Source: Hyphomicrobiales bacterium (GTDB lineage: Bacteria; Pseudomonadota; Alphaproteobacteria; Rhizobiales; Rhizobiaceae). Taken from it: a DNA stretch of 64,000 bases. Every line of letters begins with the position of its first letter. Position 1 is the first letter of the stretch. This document shows, piece after piece, positions 8,077 through 16,503 of the stretch. The notes under the pieces were generated by a model. The model saw only the letters and a list, made by a program, of their open reading frames with translations, was not told where the DNA came from and did no database searches. Position numbers and translations under genes: made by a program. The stretch is from the NCBI GenBank assembly GCA_900467685.1, contig UBQX01000026.1:1-64000 (forward strand). The letters are read 5' to 3'.

Positions 8077-8612
8077 CAGCTAACCCTCGCGACAACGAAT
8101 CTGTCCAGCCCATAGACATTCGACAGGAACCCGGTGGACAGGATGAGCGGCTGGAGCTGCTCGGTAACGCGGATGGTGACATACTTGCCGGAGGTCACGT
8201 TGCCTGAGCAACTGGCGGGCGTCAGCCCCGTGCTCGTGTAGACAGGGGGATACCCGGACACACAGAAGTAATAGGACGCGTCGACGGCATTGGCCGAATT
8301 GTTGATGAGGACCGAAACCGTGATGTTGGAGGACATGCCCAGCGTGCTGCGCACGATGCCCTCCAGCGTTGTCCGCATGAGATCGGCGTTGAGGCTGGTG
8401 AGCGTGGCACCGTTTCGGACCGCATAGTAGGCGGCCGCGGAAATGGCCGAACCGACCCTCGATTTCTGATAATAGGCAAAGCCCAGATCGACGGTTGCAG
8501 CCAGGATGACCAGCATGACGGGGAACACAATCGCAAATTCCACCGCCGCCGAACCGGCACGCTGGCGTGCAAGGCGAAACGCGTGGATCATGACTTTCGT
8601 GGTGCTCTTCAT
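8076..8612 (-). CDS. TadE-like pilus assembly protein
   Basis: 178 aa from the ATG at 8612; the frame is open 20 codons further and another ATG lies 7 codons downstream, so the start is uncertain. The core is the TadE motif GSAAVEFAIVFPVMLVILAATVDLGFAYY, a single helix with the conserved Glu. An extracytoplasmic region with two Cys (YYFCVSGY, PASCSGN) follows. It is first in the tadE-tadE-tadG-like set and overlaps the next gene by one base. The upstream gap (8613-8805) is shared with the divergent ArsC-like gene. Confidence 0.83.
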   Translation of the reverse strand: MKSTTKVMIHAFRLARQRAGSAAVEFAIVFPVMLVILAATVDLGFAYYQKSRVGSAISAAAYYAVRNGATLTSLNADLMRTTLEGIVRSTLGMSSNITVSVLINNSANAVDASYYFCVSGYPPVYTSTGLTPASCSGNVTSGKYVTIRVTEQLQPLILSTGFLSNVYGLDRFVVARVS

Positions 8613-8805
8613 GGGCGAGAACCGGAATAGGGGCGCAGGCATGCGGAATTCATGCCGGTGGTCTAACAGCAAAGTCTAAAAATAGAGTTATAACCTCCTA
8701 AGCCTATGGCATCTGACACTTTTCTTCGCGGCAATTTGCGCGCGTGACCCTTGACGCACCCTGCCGTATCGCCGACTTATAGGCGCGAAACACGGGGTCT
8801 GAGAC

Positions 8806-9156
8806 GTGACGACAAAGATATACGGCATCAAGAACTGCGACACGATGAAGAAGGCCTTCGACTGGCTGAAGGCCCACGACGTCGCTTATGACTTCCACGA
8901 TTACAAGGCCTCAGGCATTGACGAGGGTGCGCTGAAAACCTGGTGCGCGGCGCTGGGTTGGGAGAAGGTGCTGAACCGGGCTGGAACCACCTTCAAGAAG
9001 CTGGACGAGGCAGACAAGGCCGATCTCGACGAGACAAAGGCGATCCGCCTCATGCTGGCGCAGCCTTCGATGATCAAGCGACCCGTTCTCGAGGTCGGTG
9101 GCAGGCTCCTGCTCGGCTTCAAGCCGGAGCAATATTCCGATTTTTTCGGAGTCTGA
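8806..9156 (+). CDS. ArsC/Spx-like reductase family protein (YffB type)
   Basis: 116 aa with a GTG start. It shows the thioredoxin-like ArsC/Spx fold: IYGIKNCDTMKKAFDWL near the N-terminus with a single Cys (C11) in place of CXXC, then the KRPVLEVGGRLLLGFKPEQY segment near the C-terminus. Members are glutathione-dependent arsenate reductase relatives; many small YffB-like forms have no proven arsenate activity, so a general thiol role is as likely. It is followed 3 bp later by ybaK, so the two are probably co-transcribed. A TTGACG element at 8751 may belong to its promoter. Confidence 0.85.
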   Translation: MTTKIYGIKNCDTMKKAFDWLKAHDVAYDFHDYKASGIDEGALKTWCAALGWEKVLNRAGTTFKKLDEADKADLDETKAIRLMLAQPSMIKRPVLEVGGRLLLGFKPEQYSDFFGV

Positions 9157-9159
9157 GAG

Positions 9160-9633
9160 ATGGCAAAGACGACACGGGCCACGCAGGCGCTCGACAAGGC
9201 TAAAGTTGCCTATGAGGTCGTGGCTTACGACTACGATCCCGATGCCGACCGCATCGGCATGGCCGCGGCCGAGGCCATCGGGGAACCGCCCTCGCGCGTG
9301 CTCAAGACCCTGATGGCGGAAGTGGATGGCAAGGCGGTCTGCGTCGTCCTGCCCTCCAACCACGAAGTGTCTATGAAGAAGCTCGCGGCGGCCTTTGGCG
9401 GCAAATCGGCCAACATGATGAAGCCGGCGGCAGCCGAAAAACATACCGGCTACGTCGTGGGCGGCATTTCGCCGTTCGGCCAGCGCAAGGCTGTTCCAAC
9501 CGTGATCGAGGAAAGCGCGATGGTCGAGCCTTATGTTTTCATGAATGGCGGGCAACGAGGGCTGCAGGTGCGGCTTGCGCCGGCGGATGCGCTGGCAGCG
9601 ATCGGCGCAAAAGCGGCCGCCGTGATCGCCTGA
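9160..9633 (+). CDS. ybaK: Cys-tRNA(Pro)/Cys-tRNA(Cys) deacylase YbaK
   Basis: 157 aa, the normal length. The YbaK/EbsC fold is seen in the N-terminal KTTRATQALDKAKVAYEV segment, the VLKTLMAEVDGKAVCVVLPSNHEVSMKKLA block with the conserved lysine, and the GYVVGGISPFGQRKAVPTVIEE motif. The enzyme hydrolyses cysteine mischarged onto tRNA-Pro by prolyl-tRNA synthetase. It lies 3 bp after the ArsC-like gene and is likely read from the same transcript. Confidence 0.93.
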   Translation: MAKTTRATQALDKAKVAYEVVAYDYDPDADRIGMAAAEAIGEPPSRVLKTLMAEVDGKAVCVVLPSNHEVSMKKLAAAFGGKSANMMKPAAAEKHTGYVVGGISPFGQRKAVPTVIEESAMVEPYVFMNGGQRGLQVRLAPADALAAIGAKAAAVIA

Positions 9634-9702
9634 ACCTTGCTGCCCCCTTCAAATCGCCATCACGGCGCCCTACTCTTCTGACGACTTCAATCACCGAAAG
9701 AC

Positions 9703-10947
9703 ATGATCATGACTGAGACGCCCATCGATCCGACCAAACTCGAAAAGCTGGCCGAAGTCGCCGTGAAGGTCGGCCTGCAACTGCAGGAGAACCAGGACCT
9801 CGTCATCACCGCGCCGTTTGCGGCGGCCCCACTCGTGCGCCTGATCATCAAGCACGCATATCTCGCGGGCGGCGGGCTGGTTTCGGCCTTCTACAACGAC
9901 GAAGAGGCGACGCTCGCCCGCTATCGCTACGGCAGCGACAAGAATTTCGACAAGGCAGCTAGCTGGCTCTATGAGGGCATGGCCAAGGCTTACGAGGCCG
10001 GCACCGCGCGGCTTGCGATTTCCGGCGACAATCCGATGCTGCTGGCGAATGAAGACCCCGCCAAGGTGGCACGCGCCAACCGGGCGATGTCGGTCGCCTA
10101 CAAGCCGGCGCTCGAAAAGATCTCCAATTTCGACATCAACTGGAACATTGTTTCCTATCCGAACCCGTCCTGGGCCAAGCAGATGTTCCCCGGCATACCC
10201 GAAGACGAAGCGGTGAAGAAGCTGGCGGATGCGATCTTTGCCGCCTCGCGCGTCGATCGCGACGATCCGGTCGCGGCCTGGAAGGAGCACAATGCGAACC
10301 TTGCCAAGCGATCGAAGTGGCTGAACGACAAACGTTTCTCGGCGCTGCATTTCACCGGGCCGAGCACCGATCTGACGGTCGGCCTTGCCGATGGTCATGA
10401 ATGGCATGGCGGCGCCTCAGTCGCGAAGAACGGCGTGACCTGCAATCCGAACATTCCGACGGAAGAGGTCTTCACCACGCCGCATGCGCGCAAGGTTGAC
10501 GGTTACGTTCGCTCGACCAAGCCGCTCAGCCATCAGGGCACGCTGATCGACAATATCGAGGTGCGTTTCGAACAGGGCCGCATTGTCGAGGCAAAGGCGA
10601 CGAAGGGCGAGGCCGTACTGCTCAAGGTGCTGGACACCGACGAGGGCGCGCGGCGCATCGGCGAAGTGGCGCTGGTGCCGCATTCCTCGCCGATCTCGGC
10701 CTCGGGTCTCCTGTTCTACAACACGCTGTTTGATGAAAACGCAGCCTGCCATATCGCGCTCGGCCAGTGCTATTCGAAATGCTTCGTGGATGGCGCGAAC
10801 CTCAGCCAGGACCAGATCAAGGCGCAGGGCGGTAATTCCTCGCTCATCCATATCGACTGGATGATCGGCTCTGGCGAGATCGATATCGATGGTGTTGCTG
10901 CGGACGGGTCGAAGGTGCCGGTGTTCCGGAAGGGTGAGTGGGCTTAA
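9703..10947 (+). CDS. M29 family aminopeptidase (aminopeptidase T/AMPS type)
   Basis: 414 aa. The M29 metallo-aminopeptidase layout is clear: an N-terminal domain (DPTKLEKLAEVAVKVGLQLQENQDLVI) and a C-terminal metal site made of NIPTEEVFTTP (first Glu), RIGEVALVPHSSPI (second Glu), ENAACHIALGQCY and SSLIHIDWMIGS (His and Asp). These proteins bind two divalent metals and remove N-terminal residues with broad specificity. The ATG at 9703 and one two codons later are both possible starts. It is followed by a palindromic repeat element and faces olsB. Confidence 0.92.
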   Translation: MIMTETPIDPTKLEKLAEVAVKVGLQLQENQDLVITAPFAAAPLVRLIIKHAYLAGGGLVSAFYNDEEATLARYRYGSDKNFDKAASWLYEGMAKAYEAGTARLAISGDNPMLLANEDPAKVARANRAMSVAYKPALEKISNFDINWNIVSYPNPSWAKQMFPGIPEDEAVKKLADAIFAASRVDRDDPVAAWKEHNANLAKRSKWLNDKRFSALHFTGPSTDLTVGLADGHEWHGGASVAKNGVTCNPNIPTEEVFTTPHARKVDGYVRSTKPLSHQGTLIDNIEVRFEQGRIVEAKATKGEAVLLKVLDTDEGARRIGEVALVPHSSPISASGLLFYNTLFDENAACHIALGQCYSKCFVDGANLSQDQIKAQGGNSSLIHIDWMIGSGEIDIDGVAADGSKVPVFRKGEWA

Positions 10948-11004
10948 GGGAAAGCCGCGGGCTCCACTCCCCCCATCGTGGGGAGGTCGCGCGTCTTGCT
11001 CCAT

Positions 11005-11102
11005 CCTCATGCTGAGGCGACGCCGAAGGCGGCCTCGAAGCACCCAGGTTGTGGCAGAACCCTTCGAGGCCTGCGCGTTGCGCAGGCACCTCAGGGTGAG
11101 GG
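11005..11102. repeat. Rhizobial-type palindromic intergenic repeat
   Basis: The left arm begins CCTCATGCTGAGG and carries GGCCTCGAAG; the right arm mirrors it (CTTCGAGGCC ... CCTCAGGGTGAGG). The arms pair over about 35 nt with interruptions. This CCTCA..TGAGG / CCTTCGAGGC pattern is typical of the dispersed palindromic elements of Rhizobiales genomes (recalled knowledge). It lies between convergent genes (M29 peptidase and olsB), where it may act as a two-way transcript end. A smaller inverted repeat (CCCCCCATCGTGGGG, about 10971-10985) precedes it. Confidence 0.75.
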
Positions 11103-11112
11103 AAATCGGGCC

Positions 11113-11988
11113 TTAGCCGGCAAAGCGCCCGGCGTCATTGCCGTAATAATTCCGGTAACGCTCTGAAATCGTGTGGATCGGCAGGACGATGAGAACATCC
11201 GTCGTGCGGAAGGCCCGATCAACGACGGCGCCTTCACCGATCATGGCGCCGAGGCGCAGGTAGCCCTTGATCAGCGGCGGAAGGGCCGCGAGTGCCTTGC
11301 GCATGTTGATCGCTTCCGCCGGCATCAGGTCCATGGAATGTTCGAGCTCAGGCAGCGCCTCGACGCGCCAGCGACCCTTGGCGAGCGCATTGTGGTGCAG
11401 GTAGGAAAGCGCCAGTGCATGCTCTTCCGGAACGGCGCCGGCAAACGAGGCGCAGCCGAACATGACGTCGATGCGGTGCTTGAGTGCATAAGCCCAATTG
11501 CCCTGCCAGAGCAGTTCGACCGTGCGCTTGGTGCGGTATTGCGGCAGCACGCAGGAGCGGCCGAGTTCCATGAAGCGCTTGTCCGGATGACGCGCAACGA
11601 GGTCGGCCACTTCGAACTCGGACGACGAATAGAAGCCGCCATTGGCCATTGCCACGTCCTGACGGAGCAGGCGATAGGTGCCGACGATCTGGTCTTCCGC
11701 GTCGCCTTCTATGGCCGTGTCGAGAACGAGAAGATGATCGCAGATTGCATCCCAGGCATCGATGTCTCGACGTTTGCGTGCCGATTCCGGCGGCACCTGT
11801 GCATGCATTTCCTCGACGAAGACGCGATAGCGGATCGCCTGGGCGGCATCGATTTCCGACGCAGTGCGGGCAATGCGCGTTTCCAGCGTGCCAATGCGGC
11901 CGAGAATGCCGCTCTTGTCGGCTGTCAGGCGCGCCAAGGTGGCGTCCTGTCCTGCCAAGATGTCGGGGTTGAGCGTTTCTGTCGTCAT
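11113..11988 (-). CDS. olsB: L-ornithine N-alpha-acyltransferase OlsB
   Basis: 291 aa from the ATG at 11988; the frame is open further upstream, but that stretch does not resemble the family. The GNAT-fold hemolysin-like acyltransferase is recognised by AQAIRYRVFVEEMHA, VGTYRLLRQDVA, FMELGRSCVLPQYRTKRTVELLWQG and IDVMFGCASF, all typical OlsB blocks. OlsB transfers 3-hydroxyacyl groups from acyl carrier protein to ornithine, giving lyso-ornithine lipid, the first step of phosphorus-free ornithine lipid synthesis in the inner membrane. No olsA lies next to it, as is usual in rhizobia. Confidence 0.92.
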   Translation of the reverse strand: MTTETLNPDILAGQDATLARLTADKSGILGRIGTLETRIARTASEIDAAQAIRYRVFVEEMHAQVPPESARKRRDIDAWDAICDHLLVLDTAIEGDAEDQIVGTYRLLRQDVAMANGGFYSSSEFEVADLVARHPDKRFMELGRSCVLPQYRTKRTVELLWQGNWAYALKHRIDVMFGCASFAGAVPEEHALALSYLHHNALAKGRWRVEALPELEHSMDLMPAEAINMRKALAALPPLIKGYLRLGAMIGEGAVVDRAFRTTDVLIVLPIHTISERYRNYYGNDAGRFAG

Positions 11989-12106
11989 CGCGATTCGAGC
12001 CTCGTTCCGTTGAGGGCGATTAAACACGAATATACGACATGCGGGTGACATAAATAGGACAGAAGCGTGGCCCCTGCCCCTGTGCCCCCTCTCTCACGAG
12101 AATTGG

Positions 12107-13819
12107 TTACCCGGCTCGCCGGGCCGCGTAGGCGGCGAGAAGGTCGGCAAGCGTCGCCGGATCGGCCGGCTTGACGAACAGATCCGTCGCGCCTGCATCG
12201 ATGGCGGCCTTGCGGGTATCTGATCCCGCTGAGCCGGTCACAACGATGATGGGCACTTCGGCCAGGCGATTGGCGCGCTCGAAATCGCGGATGGCAGCGA
12301 GCGCATCAAGCCCGTTGCCGCCGGGCATGGAGAGATCGGTAACGATGGCGCCGGGGCGACCCGTCGATTGCGTGGCCGCGGCAATCAGGTCGCGAAAGGT
12401 TTCGACTTCCGAGACGCGATGGCCGCTCTTCTTGAGCACGGTCTTCAGGAGCAGGCGATTGACCGGATCGTCCTCGGCGACCAGCACGTCGAGGCCACTG
12501 CCCTCGGCCTGCGTCCAGCGGGTGTTCGAGCGGTTATCGTTGATCGGGTCACGAAGTTCGATCCCCTTCATGCGGCCCTGCAGCACGCCAATGAGCGAGC
12601 GCTCGCGCAACGGACGCACCAGCCAGGAATCATAGCCGGCGCCGAAGAAGCGGGAACCGCTGCGGCTTTCGGGATCGATCAGCAAAATGCGCCGTGTCGC
12701 CGGATTGCGGAAAGCCGGGTGCCTGCGCAGATCGTCCGACAGCAGGTCGGCCAGGCGGCGGTCGACGACGATATCGGTGAAGGCGTCTGCTGCGGCATCC
12801 AGCTTTGCCACGACATCTGCGGGCGATGCAGCCAGCGCAACCTGCCCGCCAAGGCTGGTGACGGCCGCACCCAACGCCTCACGGCAAACGCCATCGGGGG
12901 CGATGATCAGCATATGCGTGCTCGACAGCATGGTGGCGCGTGCCTGACGCAGGCGGAAATCGGACGGCTGGCGGACCGGAACGCGGATGATGAAGGTGCT
13001 GCCGATGCCAAGCTGGCTTTCGACGTCGATACTGCCGCCGGCTTCCAGAACGATGCGGCGGGAGATGGCGAGACCGAGGCCCGTGCCGCCGATCTTGCTC
13101 TTTTCCTCGCCGACCTGTTCGAACTCCCGGAAGAGTTTTTCCTGGCCACGCGGCGACATGCCGGGGCCGGTGTCGCGCACATGGATTTCCAACTCGCCCT
13201 CGACCATCGAGGCCGAGACGAGAACGCCGCCTTCGCTGGTGAATTTCACGGCATTGCCGACGAGGTTGAAGAGGACCTGGCGCAGGCGCTCGGGGTCGAA
13301 GGAGAGGAGCCCGGGAACATCGGCAGCGACCCAGCTCGCGATCTCGATACCCTTCTCGTGGGCGCGATGCGCCAGCATCTCCACGACGCTTTCTATCAGC
13401 TGTCGAAGATCGTCGTCACGCGGATGGAGTGTGAAGCGGCCGGCCTCGATCGAGGAGAAATCCAGAAGGTCATCGACCAGCTGCGAGAGCGCCTGAACGG
13501 ATTGACCTATGCCGGAGAGGTAATTCGCCTGTTCGGGCGTCAACCGCGTCTGGCCAAGCAGATGGCTCATGCCGGCGATGCCGGAAAGCGGCGTGCGGAT
13601 ATCGTGGCTGACGGTGGCCAGAATGCGGCTTTTCATCGCGCTTTCACGCTCGGCACGGGCGAGCGCTTCGCGGGTGAGATTGAGGCCCGGAACATGATCG
13701 GCCTGTCCAGCCTGGCGCAATGGCAACAGGCGGCGGAACCACGACGCAACCGCGCTCGCGCCCTTACGGGCGGTGCGCGGGGTTTCGAGTGTGAAATCTG
13801 GTTCGTCAAAATCTCGCAT
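12107..13819 (-). CDS. Soluble hybrid sensor histidine kinase with a degenerate middle receiver
   Basis: 570 aa, with no membrane segment. HisKA holds the phospho-acceptor H72 (SHDIRTPLSG). The HATPase domain has an N box (FNLVGNAVKF, about 184-193), G1 (DTGPGM) and G2 (GGTGLGLAIS). Residues about 299-412 look like a receiver that has lost its key residues (IIAPDG instead of an acidic pair, WLVRP instead of a K-P pair). The C-terminal receiver (about 443-565) is intact, with E449/D450, D495 and K550. There is no sensory domain beyond the 60-residue N-terminus, so input probably comes from a partner protein. It lies 55 bp after lspA on the same strand. The target is unknown. Confidence 0.88.
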   Translation of the reverse strand: MRDFDEPDFTLETPRTARKGASAVASWFRRLLPLRQAGQADHVPGLNLTREALARAERESAMKSRILATVSHDIRTPLSGIAGMSHLLGQTRLTPEQANYLSGIGQSVQALSQLVDDLLDFSSIEAGRFTLHPRDDDLRQLIESVVEMLAHRAHEKGIEIASWVAADVPGLLSFDPERLRQVLFNLVGNAVKFTSEGGVLVSASMVEGELEIHVRDTGPGMSPRGQEKLFREFEQVGEEKSKIGGTGLGLAISRRIVLEAGGSIDVESQLGIGSTFIIRVPVRQPSDFRLRQARATMLSSTHMLIIAPDGVCREALGAAVTSLGGQVALAASPADVVAKLDAAADAFTDIVVDRRLADLLSDDLRRHPAFRNPATRRILLIDPESRSGSRFFGAGYDSWLVRPLRERSLIGVLQGRMKGIELRDPINDNRSNTRWTQAEGSGLDVLVAEDDPVNRLLLKTVLKKSGHRVSEVETFRDLIAAATQSTGRPGAIVTDLSMPGGNGLDALAAIRDFERANRLAEVPIIVVTGSAGSDTRKAAIDAGATDLFVKPADPATLADLLAAYAARRAG

Positions 13820-13874
13820 AAGCCAGAGCTAACATGCGAAAGCTACAGAAGTGTTTCCGCGCTTCGTTAATCGT

Positions 13875-14366
13875 TCATTTCGATTTTTCGCCGCTTCCGA
13901 AGATTTCGTCAAAACCGATCAGAACAGCGCCCACGGTGATGAAACTGTCGGCCAGGTTGAAAACGGCAAAGGACCACGAAGTGCCAATGTGGAAGAGGAC
14001 GAAATCGATCACATGACCATAAAGGAAGCGATCGATGAGATTGCCGAAGGCGCCGGCGATGACGAGCGCGAAGCCCATATGGGCGATCCAGCGGGAGGCC
14101 GGCGTGCGCAGCCAGAGCCAGGTGACAAAGGCGACGATGGCGAGCCGCAGGCCCACGATGAAAACACCGGGCATTTCGTCGAACCAGGAGAAGGCGACGC
14201 CGGTATTGTAGGTGCGGTAAAGCGCGAGAACCGGCAGAAGATGAACCGGCTCCTGCAGCGGCAGATAATGATCCACGGCGATCTTCGTCAGCTGATCAAC
14301 GAACAGCAACGCGACGATGAAGAGGATTGCCGGGCGGGCGCGTGAAAACAGCGAGACCTTGTCCAT
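13875..14366 (-). CDS. lspA: Lipoprotein signal peptidase (signal peptidase II)
   Basis: 163 aa with four predicted membrane helices. The catalytic aspartates sit in the family motifs GNLIDR (D112) and FNLADS (D140); the YRTYNTGVAFS block is also typical. LspA removes the signal peptide from diacylglyceryl-modified prolipoproteins in the inner membrane, the step before Lnt (also in this window). The start codon overlaps the stop of the upstream TrmH-type gene as ATGA, which fixes the start and implies coupled translation. Confidence 0.96.
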   Translation of the reverse strand: MDKVSLFSRARPAILFIVALLFVDQLTKIAVDHYLPLQEPVHLLPVLALYRTYNTGVAFSWFDEMPGVFIVGLRLAIVAFVTWLWLRTPASRWIAHMGFALVIAGAFGNLIDRFLYGHVIDFVLFHIGTSWSFAVFNLADSFITVGAVLIGFDEIFGSGEKSK

Positions 14367-15220
14367 CAGCGCGGCTCCAGCGTCAGCAGATGCCGGCGCG
14401 CTTCGAAGAGCATGACGGCGGTGGCGACCGCGAGGTTCAGCGAATCGGCAAGCCCGGCCTGCGGAATGCGGGCGAGCTGGTCGGCCTCCCTGGCCAGCTG
14501 GTCCGGCAGGCCCTGCTGCTCGTTGCCCATCAGGACGACAACAGGCTTCTTCTTGTAGTCGATGGTTCGATAATCGACCGCGCCGGCCAGATGCGTGGCG
14601 ACGACAGAGACACCGGCGCCCTTTTTCCAGGCGAGGAACTCTTCGGGCGTGGCCCGCGTCACCGGCAGCGCGAAGACCGACCCCATCGTGGCGCGCACGG
14701 TTTCCAGCGAGAAGGGATCGGTGCATTCGCCGACGAGGATGACGCCCGAGGCGCCGGCGGCATCGGCCGTGCGGATGATCGTGCCGAGATTGCCGGGGTC
14801 GCGCACGCGGTCGAGCGCGATATAGGTCTCATTGGCTGCGGGGCGAATGTCTGAGAGAGAACGCCATTTCGTCTTGAACACGCCGACGACCATCTGCGGA
14901 TTGTCGCGGCGGGTGATGGCCGAAAGAACCTTCTCGCTCACCTCCAGCACGAGCCCACCGGCGGCCACCGTGCGGGCGGCAACCTTCGTCACCAGCGGCT
15001 TGTCCTTGGCGTTCTTGGCATAGATGAGCTTGTTGATCGCCCAGCCCAACTCGAGCGCGTCGATGACCAGTTTCAGGCCCTCGGCCATGAAGGTTCCGGT
15101 TTCCTCGCGGCCCTTTTTCTGCGACAGCGCCTTGATGTCCTTGATGATCGGATTGGCAAGGCTGGTCACTTCCTTGACCTGTCCGACGCGGCCGGGGCCG
15201 CCCTTGGTGGCGTCGCTCAT
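14366..15220 (-). CDS. TrmH/SpoU family RNA methyltransferase
   Basis: 284 aa from the ATG at 15220, whose ATGA overlap with the preceding stop makes it the likely start. An N-terminal substrate-binding domain (NPIIKDIKALSQKKGREETGTFMAEG) is followed by the SPOUT catalytic domain with motif 1 DPGNLGTIIRTADAAG, motif 2 LMGNEQQGL and motif 3 SLNLAVATAVMLFE. The family 2'-O-methylates ribose in rRNA or tRNA using SAM; the RlmB-like layout suggests 23S rRNA, but the exact nucleotide cannot be told from sequence. It sits between another methyltransferase gene and lspA in an apparent operon. Confidence 0.92.
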   Translation of the reverse strand: MSDATKGGPGRVGQVKEVTSLANPIIKDIKALSQKKGREETGTFMAEGLKLVIDALELGWAINKLIYAKNAKDKPLVTKVAARTVAAGGLVLEVSEKVLSAITRRDNPQMVVGVFKTKWRSLSDIRPAANETYIALDRVRDPGNLGTIIRTADAAGASGVILVGECTDPFSLETVRATMGSVFALPVTRATPEEFLAWKKGAGVSVVATHLAGAVDYRTIDYKKKPVVVLMGNEQQGLPDQLAREADQLARIPQAGLADSLNLAVATAVMLFEARRHLLTLEPR

Positions 15221-16335
15221 ACAGGCACCCAACGCGAAAAGAGAGAAGTGGAAAGCGCCCTGCCCCGCTCGGAGCCGTCGAGGCCGCTTTCACGGATGAT
15301 GAGTTCGCCGGATTCGACCACGCCACCGGCGCCGCGCATCGTCTCGCGCATCAGTTCATGGATGGAATAGAAGCTGGCGCGGATCGAATAGGCGGTCAGC
15401 ACAAAGCCCAACGCCTTTTCGCTCAGGAGTTCGCGGCCGATGTCAAGCATCAACGGCAGATGGTCAAACAGATACCAGACCTCGCCATTCGGGCCGCGAC
15501 CGAATTTCGGCGGGTCGGTGAGGATGATGTCGTAGCGGTTGCCGCGACGCTCCTCGCGGGCGATGAACTTCATCGCATCGTCGCAGATCCAGCGGATCGG
15601 GGCCTTGTCGAGCCGGGCGAGCGCCTGATTCTCTCGACCCCAGCCGATCGCCTTCTTGGAGGCATCCACATGGGTCACCTCTGCGCCGGCAGCAGCGGCA
15701 ATGAGCGAGGCAACGCCAGTATACCCAAAGAGGTTTAGTACCTTGACCGGGCGCTTGGCCTTTTCGATCTCCTGGCGCATCCAGTCCCAGTGAACCTGCT
15801 GCTCGGGAAAGACGCCGACATGGCGGAAGCTCGTAAAGCGGCCGTGGAAGTCGACATCGAGCAGCTGCATCGGCCAGGTTTCGCCGAGCGCGCCCTTGGG
15901 GAAGCGCCAGCGACCCATGCCGTCCTCGTCCGTGTCTCCGGTGAAGACGGCATCGACATGATCCCAATGTTTGTCGGCCAGCGATCGCTGCCAGAGCGCC
16001 TGCGCTTCCGGGCGAACCACGCGATAGTCGCCATATTGCTCGAGCTTTTCGCCCGCACCGCTGTCGATCAGGCGGAAGCCGGAGGAGGACCGGTTTTCGA
16101 GGATGACCGGGATACGCTCGGCGGGCTTTTCGCCGGTGCGCGTCATCAGCGGACGCTCGGGCGCGGCAGGGGCTGCTCGCTCCTGCTTCACCGGTGCATT
16201 CCTGACCGCTGCGTCCTTGGGTCGCGTGTCCTTGGCCGGCACAGGCTGGCGGGGACGGTCGCGCTTCTCCACCCGGCCGGGGACCGGACCGGAACCCGGC
16301 GGGCCGCCGCGTCGCATCTTTGTCGTCTTCGTCAA
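15217..16335 (-). CDS. Class I SAM-dependent RNA methyltransferase (RlmI/COG1092-like)
   Basis: 372 aa. Residues 1-75 are a basic Pro/Arg/Ala-rich tail likely to be disordered and RNA-contacting. The Rossmann methyltransferase core has motif I VLNLFGYTGVASLIAAAAGA, then VTHVDASKKAIGWGREN, and the catalytic-region motif ILTDPPKFGRGP. This D-P-P-K-F-G motif is typical of the COG1092 rRNA cytosine/guanine methyltransferases. It is first in the cluster with the TrmH-type gene and lspA, joined by an ATGA overlap. The 17-bp palindrome at 16361-16377 lies just upstream. Confidence 0.88.
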   Translation of the reverse strand: MTKTTKMRRGGPPGSGPVPGRVEKRDRPRQPVPAKDTRPKDAAVRNAPVKQERAAPAAPERPLMTRTGEKPAERIPVILENRSSSGFRLIDSGAGEKLEQYGDYRVVRPEAQALWQRSLADKHWDHVDAVFTGDTDEDGMGRWRFPKGALGETWPMQLLDVDFHGRFTSFRHVGVFPEQQVHWDWMRQEIEKAKRPVKVLNLFGYTGVASLIAAAAGAEVTHVDASKKAIGWGRENQALARLDKAPIRWICDDAMKFIAREERRGNRYDIILTDPPKFGRGPNGEVWYLFDHLPLMLDIGRELLSEKALGFVLTAYSIRASFYSIHELMRETMRGAGGVVESGELIIRESGLDGSERGRALSTSLFSRWVPV

Positions 16336-16360
16336 AATTCACAATTCCCGAGGGGCCAAA

Positions 16361-16377
16361 TTTGCGACTGTCGCAAA
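16361..16377. promoter_or_regulatory. Perfect palindrome in the divergent RlmI-like / CoxG-like region
   Basis: TTTGCGAC-T-GTCGCAAA is a perfect 17-bp inverted repeat. It lies 26 bp upstream of the minus-strand methyltransferase start and about 125 bp upstream of the plus-strand CoxG-like start. It lacks a T-run and sits upstream of both genes, so an operator is more likely than a terminator. The cognate protein is unknown. Confidence 0.5.
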
Positions 16378-16503
16378 AACGGCTCTATCGGCACGAAATA
16401 ACATTAAGTGCTCTCTTGGCAAAGACTTATCCCGCAAGCGATATTATAGCATTCATCAAGAGCGGCTCGGATTTGAGCCACGCATTTGGGAGGAGCGATC
16501 AAG

